From positions 91,920 to 155,919 of the forward strand of contig UESW01004012.1 of the NCBI GenBank assembly GCA_900491605.1: DNA of 64,000 nucleotides. Direction: 5' to 3'. Shown piece by piece: positions 55,300-64,000 of the stretch; within the stretch, counting starts at the first letter, position 1; each line of letters starts with the position of its first letter. The translations under genes were made by a program, and so were the position numbers. This DNA comes from Calamus simplicifolius. Its lineage: Eukaryota > Streptophyta > Magnoliopsida > Arecales > Arecaceae. A model generated the notes under the pieces. It was not told the origin of the DNA and did not search any database. It saw nothing but the letters and a program-made list of their open reading frames with translations.

Positions 55300-57063
55300 T
55301 GTTGATGCTGAATCACCAGTATAGTTTTTTTTATGAGATCCCCTAATGGAGGAAGAAGAGAGCCCCCCCCCCCCAAAACCCCTCCTCTTCCTCTTATATC
55401 CTTTTCATCATATTGTCAGCATTGAGTCACTTTTTCTTTTTTCTTTCTTTTGGTTAGAAAGTCAACGTGTCAGATAAAAGTTAGCTTCAGACGAGAGCGT
55501 GCCACGTGATTATTTATCGATAATTATTAGTAAAGGTATTAAGAAACTTGCTCCAGAAGCTAAGGATCTTCATGATGATCTCGGTTTTCCCCAAGGGAAT
55601 GTCAGGGTTAGTGGAAATGTCAGAGTCAGAGAATAGTTATCTGGCCCTAAAACAGGTGCTCAGTATCTTCTTTATTTGAGCTTTTCGAAGGATGGTAATG
55701 CTCCAGCGTTTGTCTCATTCGAGTCATTTAAAGCGTCATGATGCTTAATGATTCTCGATTTCTGTTCAGGACACGACAGCTCCTTGCGTTTAGTGCCTTT
55801 GATACGAGAATGATTCCAAGATTAGAGGCCATCCAGGACTTGGGGGCCGCCTAGGGCTAGGGGCCGTTCAGGACCTGGAGGCCATCCACAACCTGGGGGC
55901 CGCCTAGGACTAGGGGCCGTCTAGGACCTAGAGGCTGTCCAGGACCTGGGGGCCGTCTAGGACTAGGGGCCGCCCAAAAGCTGGGGGCCGCCCAGAACCT
56001 GGGGGACACCTGGGACTAGGGGCCGCCCAGAAGCTGGGGGCCACCTAGGGCTAGGGGCCGTCCAGGACTTGAAGGCCGTCCCGGACCCAGGGGCCGCCTG
56101 GGACTAGGGGCCACCCAGAACCTGAGGGCTGCCTAGGACTAGGGACCGCCCAGAAGCTAGGGGCCGCCTAGGACCAGGGGCCATCTAGGACTAGGGGCCA
56201 CCCAGAAGCTGGGGGCCGCCTAAGACCAGGGGCCGTCTAGGACCTGAGGGCCGCCTAGGGTTAGGGGCCGTCCAGGACCTGGAGACCGTCCAGGACCTGG
56301 GGGCCGCCCAGGACAAGGGGCCGTCCAGGACTTGGGGGCCGCCGAGGACTAGGGGCCGCCCAGAAGCTGGGGCCGCCCAGAACCTGGGGGCCGCCCAGAA
56401 CCTGGGGCCATCCAGGACTTGGGGGCCGCCTAGGGCTAGGGACCGTTCAGGACTTGAAGGCCGTCCCGGACCCGGGGGCCGCCTGGGACTAGGGGCCGCC
56501 CAGAACCTGGGGGCCGCCTAGGACTAGGGGCCGCCCAGAAGCTGGGGGCTGCCTAAGACCAGGGGCCGTCCAGGACCTGGGGGCCGCCTAGGGTTAGGGG
56601 CCGTCCAGGACCTGGAGACCATCCAGGACCTGGGGGCCGCCCAGGACTAGGGGCCATCCAGGACCTGGGGGCCGCCCAGGACTAGGGCAGCCCAGAACCT
56701 GGGGGCCGCCCAGAACCTGGGGCCGCCTAGGACTAGGGGCCATCCAGGACTTGGGGGCCGCCTATGGCTAGGGGCCGTCCAGGACTTGAAGGCCGTCCCG
56801 GACCCGGGGGCCGCCTGGGACTAGGGGCCGCCCAGAACCTGGGGCCACCTAGGACTAGGGGCCGCCCAGAAGCTAGGGGCCGCCTAGGCCCAGGGGCCGT
56901 CCAGGACCTAGAGGCCGCCCAGAACCTGGGGGCCGCCTAGGACTAGGGACCGCCCAGAAGCTAGGGGCCGCCTAGGACCATGGGCCGTTTAGGACTAGGG
57001 GCCGCTCAGAAGCTGGGGGCCGCCTAGGATCCCGATCTTATTTCCTGCTTACTAACCATATCA
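55300..57063 (-). repeat. Element F 3' LTR
   Basis: 1,764 bp. Left end set by similarity to the element A LTR start, right end by CCATATCA followed by the PPT. Left flank would be CTTGG; the matching duplication is outside the window. A minus-strand TATATAAG-like box lies near 55396-55404. More than half is the 18-bp array. Confidence 0.75.
55830..57030. repeat. 18-bp minisatellite in element F LTR
   Basis: About 65 units of 18 bp, alternating GGCCGCCTAGGACTAGGG with GGCCGTCCAGGACCTGGG and GGCCGCCCAGAAGCTGGG. The unit is related in style (GGCCGCCTAG) to the second minisatellite of element A. Confidence 0.9.
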
Positions 57064-57078
57064 TATGCCCCCTCGCCC
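57064..57078 (-). other. Polypurine tract of element F
   Basis: Minus-strand GGGCGAGGGGGCATA directly before the 3' LTR. Confidence 0.7.
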
Positions 57079-57303
57079 ATGTCCCTTGTACTCAAGTGCG
57101 TCGCACATGCGTAAGGGAGAGGGGCGGAAAAGTTTGAATTTCAAATTTCTGGATTCAATAAGTGTCGTTTCATGAAAAGAAAAGAAAAAGGAAGGGAAAA
57201 GGGGGGGGCATGTATCCCTAGGAAGATAGCGTCTTTTCGCCTGTTCGGTCCCCCTCGGGGATCGCCATGTAGCTCTGCGGCGCTCGAGGCATTGCATCCA
57301 AAA

Positions 57304-57310
57304 TATAAAA
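57304..57310 (+). promoter_or_regulatory. TATA box of the antisense gene
   Basis: TATAAAAAAGGG on the plus strand, 114 bp before the ATG at 57418 and pointing toward it, opposite to gag-pol. Its position suits a dedicated promoter for the antisense gene. Confidence 0.6.
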
Positions 57311-57417
57311 AAGGGCCCGTCCCCTCTATCCCTTTGCCTTTTATCTTGTAGAGTCTCCCGCGGTCTTACTTCTCCGATTCCAGGTTAGTTGACTCCTTCT
57401 TCACCTTTTCTTTTTCC

Positions 57418-59776
57418 ATGGATCCCTCCCAATATAGGAAAGTTAAAAACCCTATGATCGAGCCTTCCCGTGAAGAGATTCTTCAGGCGCGTCGCCAGGC
57501 CCTCGGAGGGGTGGCCATCCGCGGGAATCAACCTATCGCCCGGCCCGTGCGGCCTGTGTCTAGGTCGTTACCCCAGTCTCCTAGGGCTTCTTCCTCATCC
57601 GCCAGCCGTGAGGTAGGGCTCTCGGCAATTACTTCTAAATCTGCCGGCCCGACGGAAGTCGCCTCAATTACAACTTCCCAAGACCTTAGGAACCTTAGGG
57701 CCCAGTTTGGGATTCCCAGCAACATTCGGCTTTCCGCCCCCCTCCCCGAGGATAGGGTTACCCTAACGCAACCAGGAAGGGTTGCATTGTATGAAGAATT
57801 TTTTAAGGGCGGTCTACGATTGCCCTTGCACCCTTTCTTTGTAAACTTGTTAAATAGATATCGCCTCATTCCCGCACAGCTTACTCCTAATTCCATTCGG
57901 GTCATCTTTTCATTCCTAGTACTTTGTTATTTTCACGGAGCTTCGCCCGGCTCTCTTTATTTAGGGCGTTGTATAGGATTAGAAACCCTGTACGGGATGG
58001 GTGGTGGAGCTTTGCGTCGAGGCCTAAGAGGGTCCTCAAGCTTAACCTTCCTTCCAAAATTAAAGGATGGAAGTCACGGTTCTTTTACGCACATTTGGAG
58101 GGGCTGGGCATAGACTGGGGTATTCCGGACACCAGCTCTAACCAGAACTCAAGTGTTGACGAGGGAGACCGTGAACTATTCAACACTTTGATTTCCACCA
58201 TCATCCCCCCCAGTAGGGAGTTGCTATCGGAGGACAATCTTCGGAAGATCGCATTTGTGCCGGTGTCACTGGCTGCAGCGCCCGGTGAGCCTCGAAGAGT
58301 TTTATTTATTATTATTGTAACTTCCTTGTTTGTTTGGACATCTAGTATTTGAATAGATGTCCCTTTGTGTACATATTATTTTTGCAACTAGTGTATCCTG
58401 CGTCCTCCTTTTAGCTAACCTCGTGTTCTCTATATTGCAGCAATGAGGTTTTCTCAAGATTCGTTGATATCGGGTCTTCGAAAGAGAGGAGGGAGTGACT
58501 GCGGCATGGCAGGAACTGAGCCTAAGAGGCCCTGCCGGCGGGAACCGGGTCATAGTACCCAGCCTCTAACGGCTCTCCCTGAAGCAACACTAATAGAGGA
58601 AGGCGAGGGAGAGGAGAATCCTCCTGATGGAGTACCAATAGAGGGCCCTGCCGAGGGGAGCCTACTGGCAGCCGCCTCATCTCCTGCGAAGGGCACCGGG
58701 GGGTCGTCCAGGAGCATAGAGGTCATCGAGACCAATCCGTCTAGACCGTCATCGCCGAAAGAAGCAGGCACCTCCGCTCCCTCGGACACCTTAGGAAGTC
58801 CGCCTCAACCTTCCCAAATGCCTAGCCAGAGCGCCTCGTATAAAAGTCGTTTATCGGAAATAGTTCTCAAGCTTTCGATCCTGCCCAGATTTCAGGCCAA
58901 AATGAGGAGTTTATCGTTGGAGGAGTCTTTTGACACCATGTTCACAGCCGCGCTCCAGGTAGGGTTATGATATTTTCCCTTTTCCTCCTTTTGTAGTTAT
59001 GGGGTCCTGGTATTTATTGATTGTATACCATAGATGTCTAATGGCCTCTTCGTACTTCGTGAGGACCTGACCAAGGCCAAGTCTCATAGTGAGAGCTTGG
59101 ATAAAGAATTGGTGGAGACGATGGCCCGGAAATCGAAGGCCTTACATGACCTTCAGATTGTCCAGGAAGATTATCGAACGTGGCGGGAAAGGGCTGAGAA
59201 GGAGCTGCGGAGCCTAGACGCCCAATTATCTAAAGTCCGAGCAAAATTGTTGCCAACAGAAGAAAGATTAAAGGAAACAGTTCTCCGGCTAGAGCATACT
59301 GAGAATCGAGCCAACAACGCAGAGGCCGCAACCCGCGACGCTACAGAAAATTGGCCTTGGCCAAAAGGGATACGAAGGAGGCTCTGGACAAGGTTGCGGC
59401 AATGGAGACGGAGGCTCAGGAGAGGATAACCGCGGCCGAGGCTAGGGCTCAGGAAAAGGTGGCTGCGGCTGAAGCTAGGGTTCAGGAGGCCATCAAAGAG
59501 TATAAAGACTCTCCGGACTTTGCATCGGAACTCCACGAGGCCACTATGGACACTTTCATTCAGGGTTTTGAGAGGTGCAAGCGGAGACTAGCCCGACACT
59601 ACAAATTAGAAAACTTTGAATGCTTTCGACTCGAGGACGACGAAGAAACATCTGATGCGGAGGTTGAAGATGTGGCAGGTAGGGCGGTGATAATTAAAGA
59701 CCTCGTCACAGAAGCGTCCACTACTGAGGAGCTGGGCTCCAGTCCGACTACCGAGAGGGGTCGTCCCGAGGATTGA
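57418..59776 (+). CDS. Antisense accessory gene of element F (Transposase_28-like, coiled coil), three exons
   Basis: This gene lies between pol and the 3' LTR but on the opposite strand. Exons: 57418-58284, 58441-58958, 59034-59776; introns 58285-58440 (phase 1) and 58959-59033 (phase 0), both GT-AG. The first exon holds a region (LPEDRVTLTQPGRVALYEEF, LPLHPFFVNLLNRYRLIPAQ, later WWSFASRP and KIKGWKSRFFYA) of the Pfam 'putative gypsy type transposon' kind (Transposase_28). Exon 2 is Ser/Pro-rich and disordered; exon 3 is a long coiled coil (about 59060-59510) with an acidic tail. One-base losses near 57950 and 59345 break the frame. Antisense extra genes are known in Tat elements (for example Grande gene23); their job is unknown. 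Confidence 0.78.
58285..58440 (+). other. Intron 1 of the antisense gene
   Basis: Donor CCCG|GTGAGC, acceptor TATATTGCAG|CAATG. 156 bp, T-rich. Splicing joins two frames through a GCA codon. Confidence 0.78.
58959..59033 (+). other. Intron 2 of the antisense gene
   Basis: Donor CTCCAG|GTAGGG, acceptor ATACCATAG|ATGTC. 75 bp, which is near the minimum for plants. Frame is kept across it (phase 0). Confidence 0.7.
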
Positions 59777-60000
59777 TGGAAGGTGTCTAGGCTTACCTTG
59801 GTTTTAACTTTTTGTTCTTGACTTTGTCCTTAAGGGACCCCTTTTTGTAAGTCAGTTAATGTCAGCTCACAAACAATGTTTTATAAAGTTTTATAGCGAA
59901 CTGACTTTGAACGAGCGGACGCTATTTTTTACTTACTTGATGCTTCAATCATTCGACTCCTGATTTTTACCCATTGCATAGGAGGCCCACCTGCAAGTCG
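59777..60000. other. 3' region of the antisense gene
   Basis: Probably the 3' untranslated region on plus (TTTTATAAAGTTTTATAGCG near 59880 could act in polyadenylation). No other feature. Confidence 0.4.
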
Positions 60001-60139
60001 GTGTTAAGTTCGACTCTCAGGGTCGTTCTTCTGGTATATAGTCTCAGGATGCAAGTCCTGAAATTCCGATAAGACGGGCAGTTTAGGGACCCCAGTAGGG
60101 GAGTTTAACCTGGGCTCGAGGAGGTACGATGTCCTTAGG

Positions 60140-61475
60140 ATTATGGGGTGTCCTTAGGATTATGGGGCCGACGAGCCCCTTTGCAGAATTGTCTCTCGGG
60201 GGTAGCCGGATACCCGCTCAAGAGTGTGACTCGGGGCCGCCTAAGTCATGGACTTGAACCTCCTCAGGGGTGAGTGATACCAGCCCGAGGGTGTCCCTAG
60301 GACTGTGGGCCGCCGAGCTCCTTTGAAGGATTGTATCTTGGGAGTAGTCGGATACCTGCCCAAGAGTTTGGGATGGGGCCGCCTTAATCATGGACTTGAA
60401 CCTCCTCAGGGGTGAGTGATACCAGCCCGGGGGTGTCCTTAGGACTGTGGGGCCGCCCAGCTCCTTTGAAGGATTGTATCTTGGGGGTAGTTGGATACCT
60501 ACCCAAGAGTTTGGATGGGGCCGCCTTAGTCATGGACTTGAACCTCCTTAGGGGTGAGTGATACCAGCCCGGGGGTGTCCTTAGGACTGTGGGGCCGCCC
60601 AGCTCCTTTGAAGGATTGTATCTTGGGGGTAGTCGGATACCTGCCCAAGAGTTTGGGATGGGGCCGCCTTAGTCATGGACTTGAACCTCCTCAGGGGTGA
60701 GTGATACCAGCCCGGGGGTGTCCTTAGGACTGTGGGGCCGCCCAGCTCCTTTGAAGGATTGTATCTTGGGGGTAGTCGGATACCTGCCCAAGAGTTTGGG
60801 ATGGGGCCACCTTAGTCATGGACTTGAACCTCCTCAGGGGTGAGTGATACCAGCCCGGGGGTGTCCTTAGGACTGTGGGGCCGCCCAGCTCCTTTGAAGG
60901 ATTGTATTTTGGGGGTAGTCGGATACCTGCCCAAGAGTTTGGGATGGGGCCGCCTTAGTCATGGACTTGAACCTCCTCAGGGGTGAGTGATACCAGCCCG
61001 AGGGTGTCCTTAGGACTGTGGGGCCGCCCAGCTCCTTTGAAGATTGTATCTTGGGGGTAGTCGGATACCTGCCCAAGAGTTTGGGATGGGGCCGCCTAGT
61101 CATGGACTTGAACCTCCTCAGGGGTGAGTGATACCAGCCCGGGGGTGTCCTTAGGACTGTGGGGCCGCCCAGCTCCTTTGAAGATTGTATCTTGGGGGTA
61201 GTCGGATACCTGCCCAAGAGTTTGGGATTGGGCCGCCTTAGTCATGGACTTGAACCTCCTTAGGGGTGAGTGATACCAGCCCGGGGGTATCCTTAGGACT
61301 GTGGGGCCGCCTAGCTCCTTTGAAGGATTGTATCTTGGGGGTAGTCGGATACCTGCCCAAGAGTTTGGGATGGGGCCGCCTTAGTCATGGACTTGAACCT
61401 CCTCAGGGGTGAGTGATACCAGCCCGGGGGTGTCCTTAGGACTGTGGGGCTGCCCAGCTCCTTTGAAGGATTGCT
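60140..61475. repeat. 143-bp tandem array in element F
   Basis: About nine copies of a 142-143 bp unit with TCCTTAGGACTGTGGGGCCG and GACTTGAACCTCCTCAGGGG; copies start near 60290, 60433, 60575, 60718, 60861, 61004, 61146, 61288 and 61431. Same location relative to pol as the 140-bp array of B and C and similar length, but no clear sequence match. Confidence 0.9.
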
Positions 61476-61534
61476 TCACAGAAGATCTTCAAATATATGC
61501 ATTCATTAATCTTTGGATGAGTACATTTATTACA

Positions 61535-64000
61535 TTACTGATGGTATTGTCGGAGATTATCCACGTTCCACGTTCGGGGGATCGGTCGCCCATTCAGATC
61601 TTCAAGTCGATACGCTCCACGTGAAGGACTTCTGCTACTCGGTAGGGCCCCTCCCAGTTCGGGGATAGTTTGCCCCCCTCCATTGGTTTGGACACTGAGG
61701 CCTTTCTCAAAACCAAGTCTCCTTGACGGAAGCTTTTGGAGCGGACGCGGGCATTATAGTATCTCGCCACCCGCTGCTGATAGGCCGCCATTCTAACCTG
61801 AGCTTGGTCCCTCGCTTCATCAATGAGGTCGAGATTGGCTCTTAAATTAGGGAGGTTATCAGCTTCATCATATGATTCTACTCGAATGCTTGGCAGGCCA
61901 ATCTCGACTGGGATAACAACTTGGAGCCGAAAACCAGATTAAATGACGTCTCTCCTGTCGGTGTCCTGGGAGTTGTGTGGTATGCCCAGAGCACACTTGA
62001 AAGTTCTTCCACCCATTTCCTTTGGACGTATCCAGCCTGGTCCTCAGTCCCCGCAATATCATACGATTCGTAACCTCGGCCTCTCCATTAGATTGTGGAT
62101 GGCCGACGGAGGCGAATCGATGTGTGATGCCGAGATCGGCACAAAAAGTCTTGAAGGCAACGTTGTCAAACTGTCGTCGTTGTTAGTGACAAGAGTATGA
62201 GGTATGCCGAATCGACAACGATGGCTTTCCAGAAAAAGGCTTTGACCTTGGCTTCAGTGATCTTGGCGAGTGCTTCGGCTTCGACCCACTTAGTAAAATA
62301 ATCGACGGCGACAAGTAGGAATTTTCGCTGTCCTGATGCCGGAGGGAAAGGGCCGAGAATGTCCATGCCCCACTGAGCAAAAGGCCAGGGAGCAAAAAGA
62401 GGGTTTAGCTGAGAAGCTGGTTGCCGCTGAATACAGGCATACCGTTGACATTGGCCACATCTTTTCACTAGTTCAGTCGCATCTTCTTGCATGGTCAGCC
62501 AATAATATCCTTGTCGGAGGGCTTTACGCGCCAGAGATCGGCCTCCCGAATGATTCCCACAAATGCCTTCATGAATCTCCCTAAGAATATAATCCGCGTC
62601 CGCCGGGCTAACGCACTTGAGGAGAGGTTGGGAGAAGGATCTCTTGTAGAGTCGGCCATCTAGCAGTACAAACTTGGAGGCCCTCGCTTGAGTAGCCGGG
62701 CTTCCTCATGGTCAACTGGAGGGCGCCGTCCTTCAAGTATCGGATATACACGTCCATCCAAGTCTCTTCTTGGGCAACTGGTAAAGCTTCTTCCACGGCC
62801 TCGATGCTGGGTGTCTCCAGATACTCAATGTAGGTTCTGCCCATGGAGTTGTCCGCGGACGTAGCAAGTCGGGCCAACATATCAGCTCTAGCATTCTCCC
62901 CTCTAGGGATGTAACTAATGGTAAAGTGATCTAACAAGGGAACTAGTAGTTTAACCTTGCTTAGATACTGGGATATAACAGGGTCCCGAGCCTCATACTC
63001 CCCAGATACCTGGGCAGAAATAAGTGTGAGTCAGTGAAAGCTCGAAGATGCTTGATTCCCATTCCATGTGCTAGTTTGATTCCGGCTAACAAGGCCTCAT
63101 ATTCGGCTTGATTGTTGGTAGCTTCAAAGAGGAAACGAAGAGCGTACTCCAGTACCACACCCTCTGGGCTGGCGAGAATAAGACCAGCCCCGCTTCCCTG
63201 GGAGTTGGAGGCTCCATCGATGTGGAGGACCCACGCCTTATCATTCTCTTCATCGACATCTAGAAGAATCCGGGGGACCTCCTCTTGATGCTCTTCAGAC
63301 CAAGTGCACTCTACTAGGAAATCGGCCAAGACCTGGGATTTCAAAGATGCTCTGGGCTGAAATGATAAGTCGAATTCCCCTAGCTTGATGGCCCACTTGG
63401 CCAACCGGCCAGAGGTATCAGGGCGAGACAAATGGCTCTGAGAGGCTGATCGGTGAGCACGACTATAGGATGAGCCTGAAAGTAGGGTCTGAGTCGCCGG
63501 GCGGAGATGAACAAAGCAAAAATGACCTTCTCCATCCTGGAATACCTCTCTTCTGCACCATGAAGTACCTTACTGGTATAATATACAGGTCTCTGAGTGG
63601 CACGGTCGCCGACACGCACCAGAACGGAACTGACGGCTTCGGAGGAAGCCGCAAGATAGAGGAAGAGCTTTTCTCCCTCCTCCGGTTTAGATAACAGGGG
63701 CGGTGTGGACAAGAACTCCTTGAGTTCTTCAAAGGCTCGTTGACAGTCTTCCGTCCACTCAAAACCGTCCGCCTTACGGAGGACCTTGAAGAAGGGTAAA
63801 CACCTCTCCACCGATCTTGACAAAAATTGGCTTAATGCTGCTATCCTCCGGTGAGTTGTTGTACCTCTTTCTTACATACTGGCCACCTCATATCAAGAAT
63901 GGCTTGAATTTTCTCTGGGTTTGCCTCAATTCCCCGCGGGTCACCAGGAAACCCAAGAATTTCCCTGCAGTAACTCCAAACACACATTTGCATGGGTTGA
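61535..64000 (-). pseudogene. pol: Element F pol (RT thumb to integrase; continues beyond window)
   Basis: On minus from the right edge: RT end, gypsy RNase H (63823-63440; LYLAASSEAVSSVLVRVGD), second RNase H (63260-62890; IDGASNSQGSG, EYEALLAG, AFTDSH, ARADMLARLAT), integrase finger (about 62490-62420; CGQCQRYA), catalytic core (WGMDILGPF, near 62370), GPYRVAEVLH module near 61640, end NVDNLRQYHQ and TAA (61535-61537). At least ten one-base losses, near 63850, 63430, 63023, 62717, 62690, 62210, 62180, 62035, 61925 and 61618, break the frame. Otherwise the codons and key residues are well kept, so real decay appears slight. Confidence 0.88.

Larger units (their letters stand above)
55300..64000 (-). 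mobile_element. Element F: Tat-type retrotransposon with an antisense gene (right side outside window)
   Basis: Minus-strand element that continues past 64000. From left: 3' LTR (55300-57063), PPT, a gene on the plus strand (57418-59776), a 143-bp array and pol (61535-64000, integrase to RT). Gag, PBS and 5' LTR must lie to the right. LTR start TGTTGATGCTGAATCACCAG matches that of element A. Pol has the same domain layout as B and C but is a separate, more diverged family. Confidence 0.88.

Noticed and set aside
1..64000. tRNA, rRNA, microRNA or organelle-derived segments
   Set aside because: I saw no cloverleaf, rRNA block or convincing organelle gene; a tRNA scan and covariance search would be decisive.

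Overview
This window is plant nuclear DNA, and nearly all of it is nested retrotransposons. The organism is an angiosperm, probably a monocot; the exact lineage cannot be settled from sequence alone. The evidence is: LTR retrotransposons of the Ty3/gypsy Tat type (RT with the plant Tat-style core, two RNase H domains, integrase); L1-type LINEs with a C-terminal RNase H; GT-AG introns; and one plant cell-wall gene, a leucine-rich repeat extensin (LRX). I saw no rRNA or tRNA gene and nothing bacterial.

Layout. 1-345: flank with a G-rich TE-like end. 346-2774 and 8575-8935: LINE-1 (minus), split by element A. 2780-8569: element A, a short non-autonomous LTR element (minus) holding only a gag remnant, flanked by a perfect GACTG duplication. 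8936-9897: AT-rich DNA with a possible MITE. 9898-19722: element B, a Tat element with gag-pol on minus, flanked by GATTC. 19728-20802: AT-rich. 20808-35181: element C, a Tat element with gag-pol on plus, flanked by GTTAA; its left LTR is split by solo LTR E (22930-25956, flanked by CAACC). 35789 to about 41400: LINE-2, nearly full length (minus). 41400-44050: AT-rich. 44050-44881: 5'-truncated LINE-3 with poly(A). 46177-51577: element D, a gag-only derivative of the B/C family. 52219-54319: LRX gene (minus). 55300-64000: element F, a Tat element on minus running off the right edge, which carries a spliced gene on the opposite strand (57418-59776).

How the parts relate. B, C and D are one family: LTRs run TGATGGG...GTCATCA, with the same PBS and the same polypurine tract. 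B and C carry pol; D has lost all of pol except the last integrase codons; B has lost its protease active site. A and F share a second LTR start (TGTTGAYGC) and A is far more reduced. Between pol and the 3' LTR lie hypervariable tandem arrays (140, 143, 47 and 24 bp units), a known habit of Tat elements. The LTRs themselves are filled with GC-rich minisatellites, and the same units recur in LTRs of both families.

Caution on breaks. Most frameshifts I could place by comparing copies are single-base losses, including two in the LRX gene, so many may be assembly errors rather than decay. In-frame CAG-to-TAG and CGA-to-TGA changes, in contrast, look like real methylation-driven decay of gag and pol.
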